Below are positions 1 through 8,591 of a stretch of DNA of 64,000 bases, one piece after another. The stretch lies in contig NZ_SHLI01000001.1 in NCBI RefSeq assembly GCF_004217415.1, positions 1,879,239 through 1,943,238 of the forward strand, read 5' to 3'. Both the position numbers and the translations under genes were made by a program. Origin of the DNA: Spiribacter vilamensis. Its GTDB lineage: Bacteria; Pseudomonadota; Gammaproteobacteria; Nitrococcales; Nitrococcaceae. Each line of letters starts with the position of its first letter. Positions within the stretch are counted from its first letter, which is position 1. The notes beneath the pieces are model-generated. The model saw nothing but the letters and a program-made list of their open reading frames with translations, ran no database searches and had not been told where the DNA came from.

Positions 1-1
1 T

Positions 2-916
2 CTTGACGCCGGTGCGACGGGCGCACAAAAAATTCATAAAAGTCTAATTGACCTTCTTGATTTATGTTCAGCAGATAATCAGTGGATAGGAGTGAGGGGA
101 GCAGCGTCTGCGCTGTACTTACATCGCCAAGGCTTTAACAACGTGGTTCCTGTCGGTTGCCCAACAATGTATTCGCGTTTTTCAAGCGAAATACAAACAC
201 CAAGAATCGAAGGGGCAACCGACATCGCAGTTCCTTTTCATTGGAAGATCGCGGCAAATCTTATAAACGAGTTAAGCGATCATTTTTTGATTGGTCAGGA
301 TTCCATAGATGAGGAGTTATTTCTGGGCGGTAACGGACAACGAATAACAAATAACATTCATCGCAACATAGGGGGTTCAAAAAGAGAGATTCGCGAAAAA
401 TTAAGAGCCGCCATCTCAAAAAATTCCTATTTTCCTGAGAAATACGATAAATGGTATGAGGCGCTTGGGGCGCAGACGGCTTTGTTATCAGGAAGGTTGC
501 ATGGGGCAATCTGTGGCTTAACGCAAGGAGTGCCAACCGTTCTTGTTCCGTGGGACATAAGATCGAGAGAGATTGTTGATTACTTTTGTATGCCTGTTAC
601 CTCTAGCGATACAATTAGCAACGATGGGGCCCGCTCTGCTGTCCTTAATGCTGATTTCGATAAATACAACGAACGGCGAGCGGTATGTTGGGCAAGGTGG
701 TCAGAATTTGTTCAGACGAACGGTCTAGAATTTCCTATGCAAGAGTCCAATAAAACACAAAGTTCGACTCGGGGATATGCGGAGTTGTTATGGAATGATA
801 AAGAGCTGTTGGGAACAGCATCTCTATTACGAGATCGAGAAGACGATCGATATCCACTCTCTTTTCGTCGAATATTAAGAAATTTTAAGCGGAACGCAGT
901 GTCCTATTATAAATAG
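2..916 (+). CDS. Polysaccharide pyruvyl transferase family protein (5' partial)
   Basis: The reading frame is open to the left edge, so the N-terminus is missing and 304 residues are visible. Two family hallmarks can be read: a VRG...S...L...G..N motif followed by the VGCPT loop near the visible N-terminus, and the C-terminal SGRLHGAICGL segment followed by GVPTVLVPWD. In this family the SGRLHG region belongs to the donor-binding domain of enzymes that transfer pyruvate from phosphoenolpyruvate to a hexose as a ketal; CsaB and WcaK-like proteins are members. The gene is AT-rich against the chromosomal background and starts a run of AT-rich polysaccharide genes (with the sulfotransferase at 977 and the DegT enzyme at 1902). 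The likely role is adding a negatively charged pyruvate ketal to a surface glycan. The substrate cannot be inferred, and some family members are not pyruvyl transferases. Confidence 0.82.
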   Translation, partial: LDAGATGAQKIHKSLIDLLDLCSADNQWIGVRGAASALYLHRQGFNNVVPVGCPTMYSRFSSEIQTPRIEGATDIAVPFHWKIAANLINELSDHFLIGQDSIDEELFLGGNGQRITNNIHRNIGGSKREIREKLRAAISKNSYFPEKYDKWYEALGAQTALLSGRLHGAICGLTQGVPTVLVPWDIRSREIVDYFCMPVTSSDTISNDGARSAVLNADFDKYNERRAVCWARWSEFVQTNGLEFPMQESNKTQSSTRGYAELLWNDKELLGTASLLRDREDDRYPLSFRRILRNFKRNAVSYYK

Positions 917-976
917 GGTAAGCGTAAGATGATTGAAGCACGGGGTTGTGATTCTTGATGGAGTAGAAGGTGGAAA

Positions 977-1918
977 ATGCGGGTTTTTAAAAAAGCCAAA
1001 ACCAAGACGTTGCAATTATTTGGGCGGGGGGTTCTCTCGCCGCTGGAAAGTGTTCTTTTTTGGAAGTATCAAGATTCTCTTTTATTTCCGCCAGTATTTT
1101 TTCTCGGCGCTCCAAGATCTGGTACCACTTTAGCTATGCAGGTCATAACTGATGTTTTTGACGTTGGGTATATAAGCAATCAGCACTGTAAGTATTTCGG
1201 TGCCCCAGCGATAGCGGAGAAATTTTTCCACCCTACGGCCGAACGGCCACGGTCAGGTTTTCATTCGATTCACGGGCGAACAAATTCGGCGTACGAACCT
1301 GCGGAGTGCGGCCAATGGTGGTATAGATTCTTTCGACGCCATCCTAGGTACGTAGATTTAAAAGGCGCAAATAAACGTAAAATGCATCGTTTTCGGAGGT
1401 CGGTTAAATCATTAATAGATGCATTCGAGCGTCCTGTTGTGTTTAAAAATCCACACGCGGCGTTGCGAATCCAGCCCATTGAAAAGTTTATACCGGAATC
1501 TCTTTATATAGTTGTCCATCGGGATGAAATTGATAATGCGCATTCTTTACTAGACGTTAGGCAAAAGGTTCATAAGGATTATGGCAAGTGGTGGTCAATG
1601 GAACCACCTTCAATCGAACAGCTTGAGAAGCTACCTGCTCCAGAGCAAGTTGTAGAGCAAGTAAGACGAATTTACGCGACGATTAATCAAGATCTAAGCT
1701 TGAGTGATGTAAAGCCGTCGAAGTGCTTTTTTCTCAAGTACGAAGATCTTTGTGACGACCCAGCGAAAGAGATGGATAGGCTCGAACAGTTCTTTAAAGA
1801 TAATGAGTGTCAAATTGAGAGGCTCAATCCGCCGCCAAAGCCCTTTCCTCGTCGCAATTCCATAACGATAGATGCGGAGCTCTATGCCGAGGTCAAAAAA
1901 TATGCCGAAAAACATTGA
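977..1918 (+). CDS. Sulfotransferase family protein (PAPS-dependent, first of three)
   Basis: This 313-residue protein has the 5'-phosphosulfate-binding loop LGAPRSGTT near residues 42-51. A second family feature, VVHRDEIDNAHSLL near residue 180, corresponds to the 3'-phosphate-binding strand and helix, where an R-(D/N)-P type motif is usual; here it reads HRDEID. These features define PAPS-dependent sulfotransferases, which move sulfate onto hydroxyl or amino groups of carbohydrates. The ATG at 977 has AAGGTGG just upstream. The gene overlaps the following DegT gene by 17 bp, which suggests translational coupling. Composition is AT-rich, as for its neighbours on both sides. In this setting the likely acceptor is a sugar of the surface polysaccharide. 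No PAPS synthesis genes are in the window. Confidence 0.8.
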   Translation: MRVFKKAKTKTLQLFGRGVLSPLESVLFWKYQDSLLFPPVFFLGAPRSGTTLAMQVITDVFDVGYISNQHCKYFGAPAIAEKFFHPTAERPRSGFHSIHGRTNSAYEPAECGQWWYRFFRRHPRYVDLKGANKRKMHRFRRSVKSLIDAFERPVVFKNPHAALRIQPIEKFIPESLYIVVHRDEIDNAHSLLDVRQKVHKDYGKWWSMEPPSIEQLEKLPAPEQVVEQVRRIYATINQDLSLSDVKPSKCFFLKYEDLCDDPAKEMDRLEQFFKDNECQIERLNPPPKPFPRRNSITIDAELYAEVKKYAEKH

Positions 1919-3074
1919 TACCGTGGAAGAATTTTGGTCATGGGATACGATCCGTAGAGCGCAGAAAAACGCTAACGAAAAATCAATCGTGCGGTTTTTA
2001 GAAGAATTTTTGGGATTCCTTGGCACGCCGGAAAGCATTGCCCGTTGTTTCCCTAGTGGACATTCGGCGTTAGAAACGCTGCTGGTCACGAGAAAAGATA
2101 ATACAACTGGAGTTATGGCTCCGGCCTTCAACTGCAGACGGGTACAGGATGCAGTGGAGGAATCCGGTTGCACACTTAAGACGTATGACTTTTCCCCTGA
2201 GCCGGGATCTTTTGATTGGCAAGCCGTCGAAGAGGCTGTCACACCGGAAATTGGGGTTATCATCGTTACACACTATTATGGTGTACCGGTCGATTTAAGG
2301 GAAATTCGTGACTTCTGCAGAGAAAGAGAAATAATATTAATTGAGGATTGTGCCCATACCCTAGGAGGCTATGTAGGGGAGCATCAAGTTGGAACTTGGG
2401 GTGATGCAGCGATATTTAGTTTCAACTATGATAAGCCGATCTCCCTCGGTTGGGGTGGTTTAGGTGTGGTAAATTCTCTAGGCAGGTTTCGTTGTGAAGA
2501 CTTTCTAGTTGATGAGCATGTTCCTCCAGACCTTGACGTCGAGATTTCCTCGCTTGATAAGTTTGTCAAAACTATGGAGGCGAGACGCTCGTCCATTCCA
2601 CAGGGCAAAAACAAGGTCTCCCGTGATTTCTCGCGGCTTTTAAATAAAATGACCCGACTGCCAGTTTCTAAAAATCAAAATTCATTTGGTCGCATTCAGG
2701 CCGAGCTTGGGTCCTTGTGCCTTGAGAGTTATTCGGACGTTCGTTCAATCCGCAATAATAACGCGTGCCTTTTCGCGTCTCTTTGTCCTCAACCAACTTG
2801 GTCAGTTGGGAGTTCTGTTGTTCACCCAGCTTGGCTTAAACAAAAGATGTTTGTTCCCAGCTCAGAAAAATTGGCTATGATATCTAGCGAATTGAAATTG
2901 CAAGGGGTTCGGGCAGGCAACTTTAACTGGCCAAAGTTGATAGAAGGTGCAACTCACCAATCATGCCCAAATGCAGAAGAAGTAACTACGTGTTGGATGG
3001 ATGTTCCGATACACCAAAGAATGAGTAGTGAAGAAATTAGAAGTGTTGTTTCACTAGTTAAACGCTACTTCTAG
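1902..3074 (+). CDS. DegT/DnrJ/EryC1/StrS-family PLP-dependent aminotransferase-like protein
   Basis: This 390-residue protein has the fold-type I PLP layout of nucleotide-sugar aminotransferases. The N-terminal part contains FPSGHSALETLL (cofactor-phosphate region), then APAFNC, THYYGVPVDL and the IEDCAHTLGG segment, whose Asp contacts the PLP ring nitrogen. The likely Schiff-base lysine lies in FNYDKPISLGWGG near residue 178. Family members transaminate keto-sugar nucleotides to amino sugars. The start at 1902 is preferred over an in-frame ATG at 1872 because GAGGT sits 8 bp upstream. It overlaps the sulfotransferase stop by 17 bp. The lysine context is not the usual S-x-x-x-x-K-N-L-G/T, so the substrate may be unusual. 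The AT-rich composition matches the two preceding genes. Confidence 0.72.
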   Translation: MPKNIDTVEEFWSWDTIRRAQKNANEKSIVRFLEEFLGFLGTPESIARCFPSGHSALETLLVTRKDNTTGVMAPAFNCRRVQDAVEESGCTLKTYDFSPEPGSFDWQAVEEAVTPEIGVIIVTHYYGVPVDLREIRDFCREREIILIEDCAHTLGGYVGEHQVGTWGDAAIFSFNYDKPISLGWGGLGVVNSLGRFRCEDFLVDEHVPPDLDVEISSLDKFVKTMEARRSSIPQGKNKVSRDFSRLLNKMTRLPVSKNQNSFGRIQAELGSLCLESYSDVRSIRNNNACLFASLCPQPTWSVGSSVVHPAWLKQKMFVPSSEKLAMISSELKLQGVRAGNFNWPKLIEGATHQSCPNAEEVTTCWMDVPIHQRMSSEEIRSVVSLVKRYF

Positions 3075-3173
3075 AATAGAGATTGGTGTGCGTCGCTCCC
3101 TTGATGTATTCCAATCTTTAAATTTGGGTTTGGCTTCTTGATTAGCGGCATAGCAAAAAATATTGGAGTTTTG

Positions 3174-4154
3174 GTGAATATCAGTATCGTGGAGTCGACA
3201 GATCGGTACCGTGTTCTTTGTGAGGAGCAGCCAACGATTCCACTGTTTTCCCAAGCATGGTGGCTGGATGCGGTAGTTGGCCCGGAGCAATGGAGCGTGG
3301 TCCTCGCGTTGCGGGGCGAGGAGGTGGTCGGGGCCCTTCCGTACTTTTGCAACTCTCGCTGGGGTATGACATTTTTTACCCAACCTCCGTTGACCCAGAC
3401 CCTTGGACCATGGATGCGAACCAGCGAGGCCAAGTACGCCAAGGCTTTGGCGATGGAGAAGGATGTTCTCGGCGCTCTTGCGGATGGGCTGCCGGAATTT
3501 GCCCTTTATAGACAGAACTGGGATTGGGCGCGGACGAACTGGTTACCGTTTTACTGGAAGGGTTTCGAGCAAACGACGCGTTATACTTATGTTCTTCCAG
3601 ATATTTCTGATCCCGATGCACTTTGGCAGGGTGTACAGAAGGATATACGGGGGAATATTCGAAAAGCATCCAATCGGTTTGGAGTTCAGGTCCGTTTTGC
3701 GGACGATATTGGCGAACTGTTTCCGGTTCTTCGAAAGACCTTTGATCGTCAGGGAAAACAGCTCCCGTTTGCAGAAGAGTTCCTGTATCGCGTTGATCGG
3801 GTTGCTTCAGAACAGGGTAAAAGGGCTATTGTGCTTGGGGAAGACGGCGAGGGTCAGCTGCATGCCGGGACCTATATCGTCTGGGAAGGCAACAGGGCCT
3901 ACCAGCTTCTGAATGGCTACGATCCGGAGCTTCGGCAAAGCGGGGCCGGGAGTTTGTGTGTCTGGTCCGCTATTCAAAAGGCGGCTGAGCACGTTGGCCG
4001 TTATGACTTTGAGGGCTCCATGCTGGAACCAGTGGAGCGCTTCTTTCGCGCCTTTGGGGCGGCCCAGACCCCGTACTTCCGCGTCCAGCGAACGGATTCC
4101 CGGATCCTGCGCCTGGCCGAGTGCGGCCGAAATCTACTTCGCAAGGGTTGCTGA
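3174..4154 (+). CDS. GNAT/FemAB-like acyltransferase
   Basis: This 326-residue protein resembles the FemAB/BioF2-like branch of the GNAT superfamily. FSQAWWLDAVVG and the GEEVVGALPYF strand lie near the N-terminus. The IRGNIRKASNRFGVQVRF segment in the middle is the typical basic helix of these proteins. The C-terminal part has HAGTYIVWEGNRAYQLLNGYDPE and a YDFEGSM segment, as in peptidoglycan-type or exopolysaccharide-type acyltransferases. I chose the GTG at 3174, with GGAG a few bases upstream, over an in-frame TTG at 3138. The stop overlaps the ATG of the deacetylase at 4154 (TGATG), so the two are probably translated together. The likely role is N-acylation of an amino sugar in the glycan; the acyl donor is unknown. 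Confidence 0.7.
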   Translation: MNISIVESTDRYRVLCEEQPTIPLFSQAWWLDAVVGPEQWSVVLALRGEEVVGALPYFCNSRWGMTFFTQPPLTQTLGPWMRTSEAKYAKALAMEKDVLGALADGLPEFALYRQNWDWARTNWLPFYWKGFEQTTRYTYVLPDISDPDALWQGVQKDIRGNIRKASNRFGVQVRFADDIGELFPVLRKTFDRQGKQLPFAEEFLYRVDRVASEQGKRAIVLGEDGEGQLHAGTYIVWEGNRAYQLLNGYDPELRQSGAGSLCVWSAIQKAAEHVGRYDFEGSMLEPVERFFRAFGAAQTPYFRVQRTDSRILRLAECGRNLLRKGC

Positions 4155-5542
4155 TGCTGATCGTCGAGACCCCGGATACCCATGTCCCCGAGCGGGACTA
4201 CATCCTAAACGTCCTGTTGGGGGAGTTCCTGGGGCAGTTCTGGACCCGAAAGTCCGCGGAGCGGCGGGATGTCCGAATTACCGTCGCGGGCCAGCAAGGG
4301 GAGCTGCTTCTCCCCGATACTCTCCTCAACACTTCGGAGGAGGCCTGGCTGACGATCGGCTCCCTGCCGTCTCGGCCCCTTCCGCGATGGGATGTGAGGC
4401 AGCTGGGAGAGGCGGTGACGGTTGTGGAGCAAATTGTCCCGGTCATCTACGGGGAGGCTCAGCCCGGCATCCAGCGATCCCAGAACAACCTACGGCTTCC
4501 CATCGACATTTTCGGTTCCGCTTTCTTCATGCTGAGCCGCTATGAAGAGCTGGTGGTGCAGGACCCGGACGAGCACGACCGTTTCCCGGCGTGGGCTTCG
4601 CTGGCTTATCAGGAGGGGTTCCTGGAGCGACCCATCGTCGATGAGTACGTGGAGATCCTTTGGGAGGCGATGCGCACTCTCTGGCCCGACCTAGGGCGCT
4701 CGAAACGGGAGCCCCGTACCCGGGTCACCTGCGATGTGGATAGTCCTTTCTGCTTCGATGGGTCGGTGCGGAGGATGGTCCGCCGGGCTGGCGGCGATCT
4801 GTTGAAGCGAGGCTCGCCGGGCGGTGCAGCGCGGACGGTGGTCGGTTCCTGGCTCGCGCGGAGGGGCGATCACCGCCTGGACCCGCACCGCAACGGTCTT
4901 GAGTTCATCATGGATGTGAACGAGCAGGTGGGCCGGTCGGTTGGCTTCTACTTCATCGCCGAGAAGACTGATCCCCGGTTCGACAAGCCGGTCAGCCTCG
5001 ACGACCCGCGCATACGCTCGCTGTTTCGGGAGATCCATGCGCGGGGCCACGAGATCGGCCTGCACCCGGGGTACAACACCTATCGGCATCCGGAGGCCAT
5101 GGCCCAGTCGGTCGAGACGCTTCGCCGAGTGATGGCCGATGAAGGTATCGAGCAGGCGCAGATCGGGGGACGTCAGCACTTCCTACGCTGGGAGACACCG
5201 ACCACGGCGCGCCTGTGGGACGAGAACAGCCTCGACTACGACAGCACTCTGAGCTATGCCGACCGCCCGGGCTTTCGCTGTGGTACCTGCCGCGAATATC
5301 CACTCTACGACCTGGAGGAAAGGCGTGGGCTCCGGCTACGGGAGCGGCCCTTGATCGTCATGGAGTGCTCGGTGATTGCCGATCGGTACATGGCGCTGGG
5401 TTATAGCAACGAGGCTTTGGCGCTGATGGAGCGGTATCGAGAGATCTGCTACCAGTTTGGGGGAGACTTTTCGCTGCTCTGGCATAACTCGCACCTGGAT
5501 TCAGCGGCGGACAAACGCTTCTATCGACGGCTCGTCGCCTGA
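4154..5542 (+). CDS. Polysaccharide deacetylase family protein with an N-terminal DUF7033-like region
   Basis: This is a 462-residue protein. Residues 1 to about 185 form an N-terminal region resembling DUF7033. A NodB-type domain follows, starting at RTRVTCDVDSPF (Asp pair near residues 193-195). GHEIGLHPGYNT near residue 300 contributes the metal-binding histidine, and the C-terminal DFSLLWHNSHLD segment supplies another conserved histidine motif. NodB-fold enzymes use a divalent metal to remove N- or O-acetyl groups from carbohydrates. The start overlaps the preceding acyltransferase stop by one base. An acyltransferase coupled to a deacetylase suggests replacement of an acetyl group on an amino sugar by another acyl group. 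That is inference from gene order. The gene is GC-rich, unlike 1-3074. Confidence 0.82.
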   Translation: MLIVETPDTHVPERDYILNVLLGEFLGQFWTRKSAERRDVRITVAGQQGELLLPDTLLNTSEEAWLTIGSLPSRPLPRWDVRQLGEAVTVVEQIVPVIYGEAQPGIQRSQNNLRLPIDIFGSAFFMLSRYEELVVQDPDEHDRFPAWASLAYQEGFLERPIVDEYVEILWEAMRTLWPDLGRSKREPRTRVTCDVDSPFCFDGSVRRMVRRAGGDLLKRGSPGGAARTVVGSWLARRGDHRLDPHRNGLEFIMDVNEQVGRSVGFYFIAEKTDPRFDKPVSLDDPRIRSLFREIHARGHEIGLHPGYNTYRHPEAMAQSVETLRRVMADEGIEQAQIGGRQHFLRWETPTTARLWDENSLDYDSTLSYADRPGFRCGTCREYPLYDLEERRGLRLRERPLIVMECSVIADRYMALGYSNEALALMERYREICYQFGGDFSLLWHNSHLDSAADKRFYRRLVA

Positions 5543-5560
5543 TCGCCTGACAGGGAACGA

Positions 5561-6790
5561 ATGCCAGTCACAAGCCACAACGTTGTTGTCCATCGCCTGG
5601 TCAAGGAGCAGCACCAACCGATCCAGCCATCTCAGATGCGGGATGCGGTGCTCGACCGAGGCAATGAGTACGTCCAGAAGCTAATCGACAGCCTGCTCGC
5701 CGTCTACGGAACGCGCTACAACACTGCGCAGTATGGTGTTTTCGACGAAGGCTCTGGGCGCGGCACCTTCCCCGACGCCTTCCAGCATTACGCCGAACAG
5801 GCGATACCGGATGCAGACGAGTTCCTTGCACTCTCCCGTGCCGCCATGGACCGCCTGTATCAGCAGGCCAGCCAGCTGTCCTCGGCTAGTGGCGGCTACA
5901 TGGTCTTCGCCGACTACAAGGGCTCGGGAGGACGTCAATTCCTGGTGGCAATGGTCAAGGCGCGGCCCGGGCTGACTCTGACCGAGGCGCCCCAGCCGGA
6001 GGAGCTGATGGCCCTCGACCTCGACCGGGTTCACCAAGGGGCGCGGATCAATTTCGCCAAGTTCGCCGACTACCAGGCGGCCGAGGCGGACGAGCGCCAG
6101 GAGATCCGCTACCTCAGCTTTGTCAGCCTCCGTACGGCCAGGGAAACGGCAGGCTACTTCGTATCGGCGCTGGGCTGCACGGCAGGCACGGCGGCGAGCC
6201 GCTCCACAGACAACCTGCTACGGGGGAGTAAGAAGCTCTTTCGGGAGACACCACAACTCACGCCGAACCGGGATGCCTTCGAGCAGAGGCTTTTGGACTA
6301 TCTGCACGACAAGCGTGATGACCAGGGGCCGGTAAGGGTTTCGGAGGTGGCGCACCTCGTCCAGCAGCATATTCCCACGGCGATGGCGGACTCAGCCGAC
6401 GAGATCGTGGAGCGGTTCGTCACGCGCCTTAATAGCGAGGAGGTCCAGGTCCCACCGGAGTTTCCCGTTCATGGGCCGACACTGAAGCGCCATACACCCA
6501 TCACCGGCGAGAGCCCGTCCTGGAAGCTGGCCCTGGAGCGCGGTGCACTGGGAACAGACCCGGCTGCTCAGGTCCGTTACGACCACGAGCAGGGCACACT
6601 CACACTGCGCAACCTTGGGGATGCCCGCCAGAGCGCGCATTCGGGCGGCTGGTTCGGGACTGGGACGTCTTCACGCGGGCCTACCAGCAGGATCTGGTTA
6701 CCTACCTCAGCGGCTTTGACTTCCACAAGGCGCGGCGGGAGGTCTCCAACGCCGAGCTGGATATCGCCGCGCGGCTCTCCGCGGTCATAA
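5561..6790 (+). CDS. Nucleoid-associated protein, NdpA/YejK family, with abnormal C-terminus
   Basis: Residues 1 to about 350 match the 37-kDa nucleoid-associated NdpA/YejK family. Visible features are SHNVVVHRLVKE at the start, the LMALDLDRVHQGARINFAKF segment, IRYLSFVSLRTARETAGYF and the C-terminal strand GTLTLRNL. YejK-type proteins bind the nucleoid. AGGGA lies 6 bp before the ATG. After about nucleotide 6640 the frame turns into low-complexity residues (Ser, Thr, Arg, Pro), while another frame carries a convincing membrane-protein tail. The real protein therefore probably lost its last few residues by a deletion, and the frame now runs to a chance stop at 6788-6790. The gene is out of place in a polysaccharide locus and probably arrived with accessory DNA. 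Confidence 0.72.
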   Translation: MPVTSHNVVVHRLVKEQHQPIQPSQMRDAVLDRGNEYVQKLIDSLLAVYGTRYNTAQYGVFDEGSGRGTFPDAFQHYAEQAIPDADEFLALSRAAMDRLYQQASQLSSASGGYMVFADYKGSGGRQFLVAMVKARPGLTLTEAPQPEELMALDLDRVHQGARINFAKFADYQAAEADERQEIRYLSFVSLRTARETAGYFVSALGCTAGTAASRSTDNLLRGSKKLFRETPQLTPNRDAFEQRLLDYLHDKRDDQGPVRVSEVAHLVQQHIPTAMADSADEIVERFVTRLNSEEVQVPPEFPVHGPTLKRHTPITGESPSWKLALERGALGTDPAAQVRYDHEQGTLTLRNLGDARQSAHSGGWFGTGTSSRGPTSRIWLPTSAALTSTRRGGRSPTPSWISPRGSPRS

Positions 6791-7212
6791 CAAATATCGC
6801 TGGCAAGATACTAAACGTTCCCATTTCCATGATCGCGGTGGTTGCTCTGGTGAAAACGCCAGGGCTGGCTGAGCGGCTGCTGCTGCTTGTCGGGGTTGGC
6901 GTTGGCTCTTTCCTGCTGGCCGGGGCTGTTCGCAGTCAGCAGGCCCAGCTGGAACGGGTCACTCATGCAAAAGCGCTGACGCTGGATGCAATTAGAGGCT
7001 AGCGCGATGGCTTTCCCGACGAGCTGCGCGAAGAAGTCGAACGGATGAACACGCGTCTCGACGGCGATGAACAGCGTCTCCGCCGTTGGCTTCGGGGCTT
7101 CTATTGGCTCAGTCTGTTGCCGCTTGTGACTGCTGTGGCAGTGATGGTCTGGCTGTATCGAGAGCCGCTTGCATCGGCGATGCAGTGGTTGGCCGGCATG
7201 GTCGGTGCCTGA
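6637..7212 (+). pseudogene. Remnant of a membrane-protein gene, 5'-truncated and interrupted by an amber stop
   Basis: In the frame starting at 6637, out of phase with the NdpA-like gene, a natural-looking protein tail reads RDWDVFTRAYQQDL, then two hydrophobic stretches (about 6830-6860 and 6880-6940). A TAG at 7000-7002 interrupts it. The same frame then continues with a charged helix (PDELREEVERMNTRLD) and a further membrane segment (FYWLSLLPLVTAVAVMVWLY), to a TGA at 7210-7212. No start codon or ribosome-binding site is available, because the 5' end merges with the NdpA-like gene. I read this as the C-terminal part of a lost three-segment membrane protein. I do not recognise its family. 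Confidence 0.6.
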
Positions 7213-7297
7213 GATTCGCGCAGCTTTCCTTTGATTCGCTGGAAAAACCGTTACCTATTACTAAAAGTTTTATCGCTTACAGCTTACATGATGCGAT

Positions 7298-8272
7298 CTA
7301 AGTGTCAGGTCCCGCATGATTTCTAACTTGTCTCGTGAATAGCTGAGGGTGGCTCTGTTGCCAGTCCTTCATCGCCTGAATGGGCGTTCGTTGCCCCAGC
7401 GCTTTCTGCGGTATGTGGTGGTTATACAGATGGCTGTAGCGCTTGATCGTGGTCCCCAGATCGTCTCGGGAGTCAAAGCGGTGGGTGGCGAGCACTTCGC
7501 TGATTCGGCCGTTGAATCGCTCGACCATGCCGTTGGTCTGCGGATGGCGCACCGGTGAGAGGCGATGCTCGATGCCCTCGCGCTCGCACAGCCGGTCAAA
7601 GACATGCCGCTGGGTTGGCTGCCGGCGCTTGTGATGGAGCCGATCGGTGAAGGCCTTGTCGTTGTCCGTAAGCAGCTTGCGGATCCGGAACGGCGCCCGG
7701 GCGCGGACAGCCTTGAGAAATGCCGTGGCCGACCGGGCATCCTTGTGCGCTTTAATCTCCACGTACACCCAACGCGTGGCGCGATCGATGGCCACGAATA
7801 GATACCGGCGCCCGGACTCATCGGGCATCTGCGGGAGGTACTTGTAGTCGATATGAATGTAGCCGGGCTCGTAGGCCTTGAACGGCTTTGCCTTCACCGC
7901 CTCGCAGGGCTCGGCGGGCGCGAGATCGGCCAGTCGAGCGACGCCGTTGCGACGCAGACAGCGATCCAGCGCCGAGCGACTGAGCGCGGGGTGGATGAAC
8001 TCGCGCGTCACCGCCAGCAGATCATCAAGCGGGCGCCGCAGCGTCCGTCGCAGCTCAACCACAATCGCCTCCTGGGCTTCAGAGAGGCTCGCGAGCAGGT
8101 TCTTTCGCGTGTGCGAGCGATCATGGACATCGTCACGGCCGCGCCAATGGTGAACCGTGTTCACCGAGATCCGAAGCTCGTTTGCCAGCTCCTGGATGCC
8201 CTTGGACGAGGCCTGGATGTAGGCCCGGGTCTTCGGTGTTGTCGTCGCGTTCGCGTGCAGCCGGATGTTCAT
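7298..8272 (-). CDS. IS481-family transposase
   Basis: This 324-residue transposase has an N-terminal helix-turn-helix (KGIQELANELRISVNTVHHW) and an integrase-core DDE domain. The first Asp is in GYIHIDYKYLP, the second in RKLLTDNDKAF, and the Glu in TNGMVERFNGR. The sequence looks intact, so the protein may be active. Its TAG stop (plus-strand CTA at 7298-7300) lies outside the terminal inverted repeat, in the CTAA target duplication. The stop codon is thus supplied by the insertion site, a feature I recall for IS481 relatives that target CTAG-like sites. Another ATG, 4 bp upstream of 8272, is out of frame. Confidence 0.9.
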   Translation of the reverse strand: MNIRLHANATTTPKTRAYIQASSKGIQELANELRISVNTVHHWRGRDDVHDRSHTRKNLLASLSEAQEAIVVELRRTLRRPLDDLLAVTREFIHPALSRSALDRCLRRNGVARLADLAPAEPCEAVKAKPFKAYEPGYIHIDYKYLPQMPDESGRRYLFVAIDRATRWVYVEIKAHKDARSATAFLKAVRARAPFRIRKLLTDNDKAFTDRLHHKRRQPTQRHVFDRLCEREGIEHRLSPVRHPQTNGMVERFNGRISEVLATHRFDSRDDLGTTIKRYSHLYNHHIPQKALGQRTPIQAMKDWQQSHPQLFTRQVRNHAGPDT

Positions 8273-8364
8273 TCATTCGCACCTGTGCCAGTGTGGTCAG
8301 CACCTCTCGTGCCACCGACAAAAGATAGCTCCTTGGGGCTATAGAATCATCCGGTACCCGACAA
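7302..8364 (-). mobile_element. IS481-family insertion sequence with imperfect terminal repeats and 4-bp target duplication
   Basis: The left end begins TGTCAGGTCCCGCATGATT at 7303. The reverse complement of the right end, from 8363, begins TGTCGGGTACCGGATGATT. They match at 16 of 19 positions. CTAA flanks both sides (7298-7301 and 8365-8368), which fits a 4-bp target-site duplication. The single transposase gene fills the element on the minus strand. The left flank is the decayed NdpA/membrane-protein segment and the right flank is an AT-rich leader. The exact terminal base could be shifted by one. Confidence 0.82.
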
Positions 8365-8591
8365 CTAATGAGCACTAAAGCCATTTTACAAATTTAAGCT
8401 CTTTTTTCCTTGTTGTTTTGGGTTTTGTGAATATTTTCGAACAGTGTCTGACGCAATACGTGTATGTGTACAAGGTAATTTTTCAAGCCGTATTCTTTAG
8501 ATATCGTGGAATCGCGAGCAAAAGCATACTTCTGAAATAAATTAATTTGTTAGAGTCCCAAGCAAGTCTGCCGAGCGGAGAACGCCAACGA

